Assembly: GCF_048541585.1 (NCBI RefSeq) | Contig: NZ_CP183303.1 | Location: forward strand, 372,001 to 436,000 | Length of the DNA: 64,000 nucleotides | DNA from: Legionella_C sp048541585 | GTDB lineage: Bacteria > Pseudomonadota > Gammaproteobacteria > Legionellales > Legionellaceae | Direction: 5' to 3' | Shown: one piece after another, positions 25,557-35,316 of the stretch | How the letters are laid out: each line of letters starts with the position of its first letter | How positions within the stretch are numbered: position 1 is the first letter of the stretch | Notes under the pieces: model-generated | Told to the model about the DNA's origin: nothing | The model's input: only the letters and a program-made list of their open reading frames with translations | Database searches by the model: none | Made by a program: the position numbers and the translations under genes

Positions 25557-28394
25557 ATGATTAGTCTTATGCAATCAATTAGTATTCGAGGCGCAAGAAC
25601 TCATAATTTAAAAAATATTGATGTTAAAATTCCTCGTAATCAATTAACCGTAATTACAGGGCTGTCTGGCTCAGGGAAGTCATCCCTTGCCTTTGATACT
25701 TTATATGCAGAAGGACAGCGTCGTTATGTAGAGTCGCTTTCCGCTTATGCCCGTCAATTTTTATCGGTTATGGAAAAGCCTGATGTCGATGCTATTGAAG
25801 GCTTATCGCCTGCTATTTCTATTGAGCAAAAAGCTACTTCTCATAATCCACGCTCAACAGTGGGAACAATTACCGAAGTTTATGACTATTTACGATTGCT
25901 TTTTGCTCGTGTGGGCGAACCTCGTTGTCCTATTCATAAACTTAGTTTGCATGCGCAAACGGTAAGTCAGATGGTTGACCAAGTTTTAACTCTACCAATC
26001 GATAGTAAGGCTATGATTTTAGCGCCTGTTGTGCGTGAGCGCAAAGGTGAACATTTACAGCTATTACAACAATTACAAGCTCAAGGTTATATTCGTGCAC
26101 GAATTGATGGTGAGATTTATGAATTAGATGACCCTCCTAAATTATCGTTGCGACAAAAACACACTATTGAAGTAGTAGTAGATCGTTTTAAAATTCGTCC
26201 TGATATTAAGCAGCGTCTTAGTGAATCTTTTGAAAATGCGCTTCATTTAGCAGAAGGTCTTGTATTAGTTGTTGCTTTAGATGGAAGTTTTCCTGATCTG
26301 GTTTTTTCGTCAAAGTTTGCTTGTCCTGAATGCGGATATAGCTTAAGTGAACTAGAGCCAAGATTATTTTCTTTTAATAACCCTATGGGTGCCTGTTCTA
26401 CTTGTGATGGCTTAGGGGTTAACCAGTTTTTTGATCCCGACCGTGTCATTCATGATGAAACAGTCAGCTTAGCAGCAGGAGCCGTACGTGGTTGGGATAG
26501 AAAAACCACCTACTATTATTCCTTATTGGAATCATTAGCTCATCATTATCGATTTGATCTAGAAACCCCTTTTTGTGATTTGCCTGAGAAAGTAAAAAAT
26601 GTTGTTTTACAGGGCAGTGGTAAGGAAGAAATTGAATTTCGTTATCAACGGCCGCGGGGAGGATACTTCATTAGACGTCATGCTTTTGAAGGCATTATTC
26701 CTAATATGCAGCGTCGCTACCATGAGTCAGAATCTTTAACAACCCGTGAAGAATTAGCAAAATATCTATCTTCTCGTCCCTGTCCTGCCTGTTTTGGTAC
26801 GCGTTTGCGAGAAGAGGCAAGAAATGTTTTTATTGATAATAAGAATCTACCGGAACTTTGTGCATACTCTATCGATAAGGCTTATGAATTCTTTAAAAAT
26901 TTACATTTAACGGGTTCGCGTGGTGAAATTGCTGATAAAATTAATAAAGAGATCGTGGAGCGGCTTGGTTTTTTAGTCAACGTCGGTTTAGATTATCTTT
27001 CCTTAACGCGTAGTGCTGAAACTTTATCAGGTGGTGAGGCTCAGCGTATTCGTTTAGCAAGTCAAATTGGCTCAGGGTTAGTGGGGGTCATGTATATTTT
27101 AGATGAACCATCTATTGGATTACATCAACGCGATAATGACCGGCTTTTAAAAACACTAGTGCACTTACGTAATTTAGGTAATACCATTATCGTAGTTGAG
27201 CATGATGAAGATGCTATTCGCGCCGCTGATTATGTTTTAGATGTAGGCCCTGGAGCAGGTGTGCATGGCGGAAAAATTGTTGCTTGTGGAAGCCCGGCTG
27301 AAATCATTAAAAATCCAGCCTCCTTAACGGGTAAATATTTATCTGGCGTAGAGTGCATTGCTATACCTGCGCAAAGAAGACCTATTGATGAATCACGTAT
27401 GCTGCATTTATTAGGTGTTAGTTGCAATAACTTAAACAATATTAAAGTTAGTATTCCACTAGGATTGGTAACTTGTATTACAGGAGTTTCTGGTTCCGGA
27501 AAATCAAGTTTAATTAATGATACCTTATATCCCATTGCCGCTAATAAACTTAATCGTGCTAGTTTAATGTGCGTGGGTGCCGTAAATAATATTCAAGGAT
27601 TAGAGCTTTGTGACAAAGTTATTGATATTGATCAAAGTCCTATCGGTCGTACGCCTCGTTCTAATCCTGCTACTTATACAGGGGTATTTACGCCAATTCG
27701 TGAATTATTTTCAAATACACCTGAAGCACGCGCTCGCGGTTATCAACCTGGCCGTTTTAGTTTTAATGTTAAGGGAGGGCGTTGCGAGGCCTGTCAGGGT
27801 GATGGCTTGATTAAAGTTGAAATGCATTTTCTACCTGATATTTATGTGGCATGCGATGTATGTAAAGGTAAGCGCTATAATCGCGAAACGTTAGAAATTC
27901 AATATAAAGGCAAAAATATTCATGAAGTATTAGAAATGACTGTTGAAGAGGCGCGAGAGTTTTTTGATGCCATTCCGGTTATAGCAAGGAAATGTCAAAC
28001 GTTAATTGATGTAGGATTATCTTATATTCACATTGGTCAGAGTGCAACGACACTATCCGGCGGTGAGGCTCAACGTATTAAGCTTGCCCGTGAATTATCT
28101 AAGCGTGATACAGGTAAAACACTCTATATCCTTGATGAGCCTACAACAGGTTTACATTTTCATGATACCAAGCAGCTACTAGCGGTGTTATTTCGACTGC
28201 GTGAACAAGGCAATACGATTATCATCATTGAACATAACTTAGATGTGATTAAAACTGCAGATTGGATTATAGATTTAGGCCCCGAAGGAGGTAGTAAAGG
28301 CGGAAAAATTATTGCAACAGGCACACCGGAAGCGGTTGCTGAGTGCAAAGGATCCTACACGGGGCAATTTTTAAAACCGCTGTTGGCTAAATAA
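25557..28394 (+). CDS. uvrA: Excinuclease ABC subunit A
   Basis: Damage-recognition ATPase of nucleotide excision repair, 945 residues, the usual length. Two ABC modules are complete: Walker A GLSGSGKS (35-42) and a second GVSGSGKSS near residue 640, each with an LSGGEAQR signature and a DEP Walker B. Zinc finger parts are CPECGYS and CEACQGDG with CDVCKGKR. The first ATG gives a few extra residues before the conserved SIRGARTHNL; an ATG at 25569 is an alternative start. No LexA-type box is obvious upstream. The gene is alone; ligD follows after a 356-bp gap. Confidence 0.97.
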   Translation: MISLMQSISIRGARTHNLKNIDVKIPRNQLTVITGLSGSGKSSLAFDTLYAEGQRRYVESLSAYARQFLSVMEKPDVDAIEGLSPAISIEQKATSHNPRSTVGTITEVYDYLRLLFARVGEPRCPIHKLSLHAQTVSQMVDQVLTLPIDSKAMILAPVVRERKGEHLQLLQQLQAQGYIRARIDGEIYELDDPPKLSLRQKHTIEVVVDRFKIRPDIKQRLSESFENALHLAEGLVLVVALDGSFPDLVFSSKFACPECGYSLSELEPRLFSFNNPMGACSTCDGLGVNQFFDPDRVIHDETVSLAAGAVRGWDRKTTYYYSLLESLAHHYRFDLETPFCDLPEKVKNVVLQGSGKEEIEFRYQRPRGGYFIRRHAFEGIIPNMQRRYHESESLTTREELAKYLSSRPCPACFGTRLREEARNVFIDNKNLPELCAYSIDKAYEFFKNLHLTGSRGEIADKINKEIVERLGFLVNVGLDYLSLTRSAETLSGGEAQRIRLASQIGSGLVGVMYILDEPSIGLHQRDNDRLLKTLVHLRNLGNTIIVVEHDEDAIRAADYVLDVGPGAGVHGGKIVACGSPAEIIKNPASLTGKYLSGVECIAIPAQRRPIDESRMLHLLGVSCNNLNNIKVSIPLGLVTCITGVSGSGKSSLINDTLYPIAANKLNRASLMCVGAVNNIQGLELCDKVIDIDQSPIGRTPRSNPATYTGVFTPIRELFSNTPEARARGYQPGRFSFNVKGGRCEACQGDGLIKVEMHFLPDIYVACDVCKGKRYNRETLEIQYKGKNIHEVLEMTVEEAREFFDAIPVIARKCQTLIDVGLSYIHIGQSATTLSGGEAQRIKLARELSKRDTGKTLYILDEPTTGLHFHDTKQLLAVLFRLREQGNTIIIIEHNLDVIKTADWIIDLGPEGGSKGGKIIATGTPEAVAECKGSYTGQFLKPLLAK

Positions 28395-28750
28395 GTTTGG
28401 CAAACATCCTCTTTAAGCTTTTAAGCCCTAATAAACCTTGGCTTTCAGGCTAAGAGCTGGTGCGTATGCAAAATATAGTTGCATTTAAAGGTACGAATTT
28501 TACCCTATCTACCACTAAAGTATGATTTTGCTTTCTCAGTAGATTATAGCTTATAGTGAATTATAAGAACTTGTTTTCAGCGTCGCTAAGAAACAAAAAG
28601 GACTCTTTCAAGGATGGCAGCGAACTATAAGAAATCAGCTCTACACTGCTTTAATTGACTTTTAAGACAGAGTTTAAGTGGCAAAACAACATCATAAAGT
28701 AAGACTATTTAATCTTCTCGATTAAAGGGACTTTCAAGAAGGATGCATTT
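28395..28750. other. Intergenic region between uvrA and ligD
   Basis: About 356 bp with no convincing ORF. The part around 28575-28660 (TTTTCAGCGTCGCTAAGAAA and onward) bears faint similarity to 32555-32620 (TTTTCAAAGTCGCTAGGATG), suggesting remnants of one old repeat. An AAGGA box near 28740 precedes the ligD ATG. Confidence 0.45.
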
Positions 28751-31276
28751 ATGAGTTTAAAAAAATACCATGAAAAAAGGGATTTTAATAAGACACCAGA
28801 GCCTGAAGGCAAGGTTCAACATACTCATAAAAATCTTTTTATTATTCAAAAACATGCTGCGAGCCACCTCCACTATGATTTTCGTCTCGAATTAGACGGT
28901 GTGCTTAAAAGCTGGGCTGTACCTAAAGGACCTTCTCTAGACCCAAGCGTAAAGCGTCTAGCTATGCAAGTAGAAGATCATCCCGTCGAATACGGCTCTT
29001 TTGAAGGGATTATTCCGGCTGGTGAATATGGTGGTGGCACTGTTATGCTTTGGGATAAAGGTAGCTGGCATGCTCTAGATGAAGACCCCTTAGCAGCTTA
29101 TCAAAAAGGACATTTGCGTTTTGACTTAAAGGCTGAAAAGTTAAAAGGGCGTTGGGATTTAATCCAATCAAATCGAGATAAGAAGGTTTGGTTTTTAGTT
29201 AAATTTAAAGATAAAGAAGCAAAGTTATTGACGACCTATGATATTACAGAAGCTAAACCTAACAGCGTCTTAACTGAACAAAGTTTAGAAGAAATTACTG
29301 AGCACTATACTTATAGTTGGGATAAACAAGGTTTAAAGAAAGCCCCAAAAACCAAAAAATCAGACATTGCCAAACAATTAGCTTCTGCCTTATCAGAAAA
29401 TACCAACCAATCGACTTTTCCAGAGACTATATCACCCGAGCTTGCGACCTTAGTTGCTGAAATACCAGAAGGACCTGATTGGCTTCATGAAATTAAATTT
29501 GACGGATATCGAATTATTGCATTTAAAAACGGCAACACGATTCGGCTAATGTCGCGTAATAATAAAGATTGGACTAGTAATTTTCCTAATGTCGTTGCTG
29601 AGCTTAAGAAATTACCTGTAAAACGAGGAATTTTTGATGGTGAAATTGTAGTATTGGATGAAAACCATAAATCTAATTTTCAACTTTTACAAAATTCAGT
29701 TAAAGCTAATAAGGAAATCCCTTTTATTTATTATATTTTTGATTTGCTTTATGTTGAGCAGTTTGATTTAAGAGAGAAGCCGCTAATAGAAAGAAAAAAA
29801 ACTTTAATAACGCTTTTAGAAAATAGTAATAAACAAATTTTACGTTTCAGTGATCACATTATTGATCAAGGTGAAGAGGTATTAAAACAATCTTGCGCGC
29901 TAGCTTTAGAGGGAATTGTTTCAAAAAAAATTAATTCTCCTTATTTAGAAAAGCGTAGTGAGGATTGGGTTAAGGTGAAGTGCATTAAACGTCAAGAGTT
30001 TGTGGTTGGTGGCTATACCTTACCTAAGGGTGCAAGAGATTATTTTGGCTCATTATTGGTAGGATTTTACGATAGTCAAGGTCAATTACATTATTGCGGT
30101 AATGTAGGCACAGGTTTTACTAAAGCATCATTAAAATCGGTTTTTAAAGAGCTTGAAAAAAATCGTGAAGCTAAGAATCCCTTTAATTCAAGGCCGCCCG
30201 ATGCCTCTAAGGCTTTATGGGTAAAACCAGTTTTAGTTGCAGAAGTTGAATTTACTGAGTGGACTAATGATGAACGCTTGCGCCATCCCAGTTTTCAGGG
30301 CTTGCGCTATGATAAAGAAGCGAAAGCCGTCCATAAAGAAGTTGAGAAAGCAATTGAAAAAATTAATAAGTCGGTAGCTAAACCAACTAAAAAAAAGGTA
30401 AAGCAACAAAGGGGCGTTAGTATAACTCATGCCGATAAAATTATTTATTCTGAAGACAAGATCACCAAAGGTGAGTTATTTAGTTATTATGATGAACTAA
30501 GTGAATATATCTTACCTCATATAAAAGATCGCCTACTAACGCTGGTAAGGTGCCCGGAAAAGTACTCAACATGTTTTTATCAAAAGCATCTTTCCGCCCA
30601 TAGCTCTCCGTCACTTTATTCTTTAGCTGTTAAAGGAAGAACTGAAACGGAGCAATATCTTTATCTTAAAGATAAACAAGGGTTACTAAGTTTAATACAA
30701 ATGGGTGTTTTAGAAATTCACCCATGGGGAAGTCATATTGAGAGTTTAGAATATCCGGATACTATTACCATTGATCTAGATCCTGCCCCAGATGTTCTTT
30801 GGAAAGAAGTAGTACAAGCTGCTTTGGAAATAAAAAAATACTTAGAAGAAATTAAACTAACGTGTTTTATTAAAACAACTGGAGGGAAAGGGTTACACGT
30901 AGTTATTCCTATTTTACCTGAATATACTTGGGATGATGTAAAGCAATTTACTGAAGTTTTTGTGCAATTTTTAGAAAAATTAAGGCCAGATGCTTATGTC
31001 AGTAAAATGACTAAAACTAAGCGTAGAGGAAAAATATTTATCGATTATTTGCGCAATCAGCGCAGCGCAACAGCCATTAGCGCTTATTCTACGCGCGCTC
31101 GCTTGCATGCGCCTGTCGCAACGCCACTTTATTGGGATGAACTTACAGATAATTTTAATGATACATTTTATACCATACGAACATTGCCTAAACGTTTAAA
31201 GAATTTAAAAGCTGATCCATGGCAGAAATTTAGACAAATCAGGCAATCCTTACAGCTAGATGCTTTAAGAAGTTAA
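28751..31276 (+). CDS. ligD: DNA ligase D (phosphoesterase-ligase-polymerase)
   Basis: Multidomain end-joining enzyme, 841 residues, order PE-Lig-Pol. Phosphoesterase: residues about 1-165, with HLHYDFRLELDG (39-50) and GEYGGGTV. ATP-dependent ligase: about 225-520, with adenylated Lys249 in EIKFDGYR, then FDGEIVVLD and EGIVSKKINSPY. Polymerase (AEP primase fold): about 550-841, with ADKIIYSED, the DLDPAP acidic pair and TTGGKGLHVV. It normally works with Ku to seal double-strand breaks; no Ku gene lies in this window. The NRAMP-type transporter gene starts 2 bp after its stop, so they are co-transcribed. Confidence 0.96.
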   Translation: MSLKKYHEKRDFNKTPEPEGKVQHTHKNLFIIQKHAASHLHYDFRLELDGVLKSWAVPKGPSLDPSVKRLAMQVEDHPVEYGSFEGIIPAGEYGGGTVMLWDKGSWHALDEDPLAAYQKGHLRFDLKAEKLKGRWDLIQSNRDKKVWFLVKFKDKEAKLLTTYDITEAKPNSVLTEQSLEEITEHYTYSWDKQGLKKAPKTKKSDIAKQLASALSENTNQSTFPETISPELATLVAEIPEGPDWLHEIKFDGYRIIAFKNGNTIRLMSRNNKDWTSNFPNVVAELKKLPVKRGIFDGEIVVLDENHKSNFQLLQNSVKANKEIPFIYYIFDLLYVEQFDLREKPLIERKKTLITLLENSNKQILRFSDHIIDQGEEVLKQSCALALEGIVSKKINSPYLEKRSEDWVKVKCIKRQEFVVGGYTLPKGARDYFGSLLVGFYDSQGQLHYCGNVGTGFTKASLKSVFKELEKNREAKNPFNSRPPDASKALWVKPVLVAEVEFTEWTNDERLRHPSFQGLRYDKEAKAVHKEVEKAIEKINKSVAKPTKKKVKQQRGVSITHADKIIYSEDKITKGELFSYYDELSEYILPHIKDRLLTLVRCPEKYSTCFYQKHLSAHSSPSLYSLAVKGRTETEQYLYLKDKQGLLSLIQMGVLEIHPWGSHIESLEYPDTITIDLDPAPDVLWKEVVQAALEIKKYLEEIKLTCFIKTTGGKGLHVVIPILPEYTWDDVKQFTEVFVQFLEKLRPDAYVSKMTKTKRRGKIFIDYLRNQRSATAISAYSTRARLHAPVATPLYWDELTDNFNDTFYTIRTLPKRLKNLKADPWQKFRQIRQSLQLDALRS

Positions 31277-31278
31277 AA

Positions 31279-32550
31279 GTGATTATGAAAAATAAGAATA
31301 AGACTAAAAAAATATTTTCAGGGTTTTTAAAGTTATTAGGGCCAGGATTGATTACAGGCGCCAGCGATGACGATCCATCGGGAATTGCTACCTACTCTCA
31401 AGCTGGTGCGCAATTTGGTTTTGCTACACTTTGGACGGCACTAATTACCTTTCCTTTAATGGCGTCCATTCAAGAAATGTGTGCTCGTATTGGTGCAGTG
31501 ACTGGTGAGGGGTTAGTAAGTAATATTAAAAAACATTATTCATTAACCATACTATATCTTGTTTTATTTTTTTGCATCCCTGCTATTATTTTAAACATTG
31601 GTGCTGATATTGCGGGCATGGGAGCTGTTACCCATTTACTTATCCCAGCAGTTCCTACTTATGTATTTTCTATTTTATTTACCCTTATTTTAACTATAGC
31701 AATTGTTTTTTTACCCTATCAGAAAATTGCTGCTGTTTTAAAATACCTATGCTTATCGCTTTTACTGTATTTAATTATTCCTTTCTTAATTAAACCAGAT
31801 TTACTACAAGTACTTAAATATACTTTTATTCCCACCATTCATTTTAATAAAGAGTTTATAAATATTTTAGTCGCAATATTAGGTACAACCATTTCACCTT
31901 ATTTGTTTTTTTGGCAAGCGACTATGGTAGTAGAGCATAAAAAACATCAAATAAAAAAAGTGATTGTTAATAAAAGAACAATGAGTGAAGTTAAATTTGA
32001 TATTCAATTTGGTATGCTATTTTCCAATTTAATTATGTATTTTATTATTTTAACGACGGGAGCTACCTTATTTAAGGCGGGTATTCAGCATATTGATACT
32101 GTAGAGCAAGCCGCAAAAGCTTTAGAGCCACTAGCTGGACGATTTGCCTATTTGTTATTTGCACTAGGAGTAATTGGTACAGGATTACTTGCAATTCCGG
32201 TGTTAACAGGTTGTCTTTCTTATACTCTCTCAGCAACATTTAATTGGCGAGGTAGCTTAGATAAAAAATATTATCAGGCAAAAGCTTTTTATGGAACAAT
32301 TTTTATCTCATTAATATTAGGCTTAAGTATCAATTTCGTTGGAATATCGGTTATTGATGCTTTAATTTATACGGCTATTTTCTATGGCATTATAGCGCCC
32401 ATTTTAATATTAATTGTGCTACATATGGCTAACAATAAAAAAATAATGGGCAATTTTACTAATAACAGACTATCAAACATATTAGGTTTTATTACTTTCT
32501 TCTTAATGTTAGCGGCTATTATCCTTTTAATTTATTTTCAAATTTATTAG
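31279..32550 (+). CDS. NRAMP-family divalent cation transporter with altered binding motifs
   Basis: A 423-residue inner-membrane protein with 11 or so hydrophobic helices and NRAMP hallmarks: GPGLITGASDDDPSG (21-35) in TM1 and EMCARIGAVTGEGL after TM2. Canonical Mn2+/Fe2+ NRAMPs have DPGN in TM1 and a Met-Pro-His in TM6; here TM1 reads DPSG and the TM6 equivalent is GTTISPYLFFW (202-212), so the metal-ligating Met and His are replaced. This points to a different ion selectivity, possibly as in the NRAMP-related magnesium transporters, but I cannot tell. It starts 2 bp after ligD with ATG at 31279; a second Met follows at residue 3. Confidence 0.85.
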   Translation: MIMKNKNKTKKIFSGFLKLLGPGLITGASDDDPSGIATYSQAGAQFGFATLWTALITFPLMASIQEMCARIGAVTGEGLVSNIKKHYSLTILYLVLFFCIPAIILNIGADIAGMGAVTHLLIPAVPTYVFSILFTLILTIAIVFLPYQKIAAVLKYLCLSLLLYLIIPFLIKPDLLQVLKYTFIPTIHFNKEFINILVAILGTTISPYLFFWQATMVVEHKKHQIKKVIVNKRTMSEVKFDIQFGMLFSNLIMYFIILTTGATLFKAGIQHIDTVEQAAKALEPLAGRFAYLLFALGVIGTGLLAIPVLTGCLSYTLSATFNWRGSLDKKYYQAKAFYGTIFISLILGLSINFVGISVIDALIYTAIFYGIIAPILILIVLHMANNKKIMGNFTNNRLSNILGFITFFLMLAAIILLIYFQIY

Positions 32551-32738
32551 CACTGTTTTCAAAGTCGCTAGGATGAGAAAAAGATCTAGATTTTTAAGGA
32601 CTGTAGTGGATTATATAAAAGCATGTGCGCAATGAACTACAGAAAATAAGTACCTTCTGGCTACTTTAATAGATTCTAGAAACCTATTCTTAGTCTACGC
32701 TTATTTAAAAGCACTATTAAATTTTAATAGGGTTAATA

Positions 32739-33641
32739 ATGGAGACGGAGATAAAGGATTGTCTAATAGTTGGTGCAGGGCCTGCTGGATTAACAGCTGC
32801 TATTTATTTAGCGCGCTTCCGTCGCAATATTGCTATTTATGATTGTAGTTACAGTAGAGCTTCCTTAATCCCTACTTCTCATAATTATCCTGGTTTTGTG
32901 AACGGCATTTCTGGTAATGAATTACTAGAGCGGTTAAAGCAGCAATTACAGCCTTATAATATAGCTGTAGTCAGAGAGAAAATTGAGTCATTAAGCCAAG
33001 TTGATGGGCACTTTATAGCGAAAAGTAGCCAAGGGGAAATTTTAAGTAAATACATTATTTTAGCTACTGGTGTAAAAGATATTGAACCGGAGCTACCTTT
33101 TGTTAATGATGCAGTACGACTAGGATTAATTCGTCACTGCCCTATTTGTGATGGTTTTGAAATTATTGATCAAAAAATTGCCGTAATAGGTGAAGGGAAG
33201 GATGGTCTAGCTGAAGCTATATTTTTGCGCCATTACACGCCATATATTACTTTACTTACTTTAGGCCGTGAGCCGCACTGGACTAAGAAAGAACTGAAAG
33301 ATATTAAACAAGCGGGGTTAATTGTTAATTCCTTACCCTTAGTGAAAGTTGAACTGACTATAGATAAGGGGGCAACGCTTTATTTTGCTGATGGCCAAAA
33401 AGAGCACTACCATTGTCTTTATTCCGCTCTGGGTTGTATTAAGCATACTGCTTTAGCCCTTATGCTTAATGCAAAGCATAAAGATGGAAAATTATTGGTA
33501 AATCATTGTTATGAAACTTCTATTAAAGGGTTATTTGCCATAGGTGATTTAGTCTCTAATTTATATCAAATTTGTGTGGCTGAGAGCCATGCAGCGATTG
33601 CTGCTACAACTATCCATCGAAAATTAGCTAAGCTTAATTAA
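32739..33641 (+). CDS. Thioredoxin-reductase-like NAD(P)/FAD-dependent oxidoreductase
   Basis: A 300-residue flavoprotein of the thioredoxin reductase class. FAD-binding GAGPAGLTAA is at residues 12-21, the redox pair CPIC at 134-137 followed by DGF as in TrxB, a second nucleotide motif GEGKDG near 151-156, and the C-terminal FAD motif GLFAIGDLVSN. The low-molecular-weight TrxR organisation is complete. Divergence from canonical TrxB in the NADPH motif and in the pre-CxxC region suggests another partner than the housekeeping thioredoxin. The preceding gap (32551-32738) holds no gene. Confidence 0.85.
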   Translation: METEIKDCLIVGAGPAGLTAAIYLARFRRNIAIYDCSYSRASLIPTSHNYPGFVNGISGNELLERLKQQLQPYNIAVVREKIESLSQVDGHFIAKSSQGEILSKYIILATGVKDIEPELPFVNDAVRLGLIRHCPICDGFEIIDQKIAVIGEGKDGLAEAIFLRHYTPYITLLTLGREPHWTKKELKDIKQAGLIVNSLPLVKVELTIDKGATLYFADGQKEHYHCLYSALGCIKHTALALMLNAKHKDGKLLVNHCYETSIKGLFAIGDLVSNLYQICVAESHAAIAATTIHRKLAKLN

Positions 33642-33688
33642 ATTTTTACAGTTAAAAATTAAAAATATTTTATTTTAGGTAGTGGTAT

Positions 33689-34183
33689 ATGAAAACAATA
33701 AAACAAGTAGTTACTTTCCTTAAAGAAACGGAGCTTACCTTAGTCACTGCTGAGTCATGTACAGCAGGACAAATTCTTGCCTTATTAGGAAAAATTGAAG
33801 GGTGTGGAACCTGTCTAGACGCAGGCTTTGTTGTTTACTCTTCAAACGCTAAAAAAAGACTTTTAGCCGTGAAACAAACAACTATTGATAAGTATACTTT
33901 AACCAGTGAAGAAGTGGCGCTTGAAATGGCTAAAGGTGCTTTAGAAGGCAGTAGTGCTAATGTTGTTATTGCTACGACTGGTATAACAGGTGATGAACCT
34001 ATGGATGATGTTGCGCCAGGTACGGTTTGTTTTGCTTGGGGAATTAAAAAACAAGGAAAGCTAAAATTTACAACGGAAACTAAGCGTTTTCAAGGAAGCC
34101 GAGCTAGAATTCAAATTAATGCTGCTAAATATGCATTATTAATGCTTTCAACACGTTATTTGAAATTAATTAACAGTGTTTAA
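33689..34183 (+). CDS. pncC: CinA C-terminal-type nicotinamide-nucleotide amidohydrolase
   Basis: A 164-residue stand-alone CinA C-terminal domain (PncC), which deamidates nicotinamide mononucleotide to nicotinate mononucleotide in the pyridine nucleotide salvage cycle. The AESCTAGQILALL motif (residues 22-34), VVYSSNAKKRLL and ATTGITGDEP are the family's conserved blocks. The length equals the E. coli YgaD/PncC protein (about 165). It lies 47 bp after the flavoprotein gene. Confidence 0.92.
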   Translation: MKTIKQVVTFLKETELTLVTAESCTAGQILALLGKIEGCGTCLDAGFVVYSSNAKKRLLAVKQTTIDKYTLTSEEVALEMAKGALEGSSANVVIATTGITGDEPMDDVAPGTVCFAWGIKKQGKLKFTTETKRFQGSRARIQINAAKYALLMLSTRYLKLINSV

Positions 34184-34277
34184 ACTAGATAATATTAAAT
34201 TCCTATTACGTAAATTTGCTGTTTTATTACAGACATTATGATTGTATTTGTTATACTGCGATTAAATTATAATCATA

Positions 34278-35147
34278 ATGAAGCTGATCATGACTAAGAA
34301 AAAAAATAATAATGAACCTGAAAAACAATTTAAAAACCTAAAAAAGCAATATCAAAGAGATTATGACGGGCTTTTTGACTGCCGTAGTGCTCATGCTATG
34401 CAACAGTTAATAAAGCGGCACAATAGACGGATTAAAAGCATTGGCCAGGATAAATTGGCTCCTTCGCAAGTACTTGTTATTAATGAGTTAAAAGAAAGAT
34501 ATCAAGCGCTACAAGAAAACAAAAAAATTGAATTAGGTATAATAGCGCTTCCACAAGTAGCTTATAACGAAAATTTATGTGCTGAAATAGATAATAACCA
34601 GCCAACAAAATCGCCATCTCAGCAGCCTATAGCTAATGTTTCTGAGAAACCTTTGCCAACGCAAAGTCCTAGTAAACAATTTGTACCGTCACTAGGTTTA
34701 GAACAAGATACTGCTAAGATCGCTATACTAGCTAAAAATAAACGTGCGGATTTAGCCTTACAGCCTATTTTAAATGAATCAAACGAGAGGCCAGCCAATT
34801 ATGAAGAAATGCTTGCCTGGCTTAAAACAAAAGGTTTAACAGGTAACTCCTTATATCAAGTTTTAGACCGTTTACATCATGGCGCTAGTCATCGATGGAA
34901 TCCTTATTGGCAAAACAGTCAGAAAAAATTAAATAGTATTCTTTCAGCCCTTAATAATTTAGAGCCTACCGTCTCCTTAGCGGTTGAAATGGGGAATAAA
35001 GAGTCTGAACTTTATCAAGCGGTAAATATGAAGCGTATTAGTTGCTTTACATTCTTTAGCGGTGGTTGTGGCGCTGATGTCTCTAAATCATTACAAATAG
35101 TTGAAGATTTAAGTAATAATTTGCAAACCTCTTCAATACTTCGATAG
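34278..35147 (+). CDS. Unknown charged protein, possible effector
   Basis: Not recognised. The 289-residue protein is hydrophilic and begins with a Lys/Asn-rich stretch. A helical part (residues 15-85) is followed by a low-complexity Pro/Ser/Gln linker (about 105-140) and a second helical domain (about 165-285) with NYEEMLAWLKTKGLTGNSLY. There is no signal peptide or membrane span. An ATG at 34290 (MTKKKNNNEP) is a likely alternative start with a GAAG box. Orphan proteins like this are common among Dot/Icm substrates, but nothing proves it. Confidence 0.55.
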   Translation: MKLIMTKKKNNNEPEKQFKNLKKQYQRDYDGLFDCRSAHAMQQLIKRHNRRIKSIGQDKLAPSQVLVINELKERYQALQENKKIELGIIALPQVAYNENLCAEIDNNQPTKSPSQQPIANVSEKPLPTQSPSKQFVPSLGLEQDTAKIAILAKNKRADLALQPILNESNERPANYEEMLAWLKTKGLTGNSLYQVLDRLHHGASHRWNPYWQNSQKKLNSILSALNNLEPTVSLAVEMGNKESELYQAVNMKRISCFTFFSGGCGADVSKSLQIVEDLSNNLQTSSILR

Positions 35148-35316
35148 TTTAGGCTTTGCATGCTCTTGTGTGAGGGCATGCGCTTGCTCTGTATAGTCTA
35201 GTCTATGCTCTTTCAGCTGCATTAGCTTGCTGTTAACAATTTTCAAGCATTTTAACATTGATTTTTAGCCTGTTAGAGCCATAATTAGTAATAATTAAAT
35301 CAGTTGGGAAAATCAG

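Noticed and set aside
35158..35190. GCATGC...GCATGC hairpin after the orphan gene at 34278
   Set aside because: Stem is only about six bases with no T-run; too weak for a terminator call.
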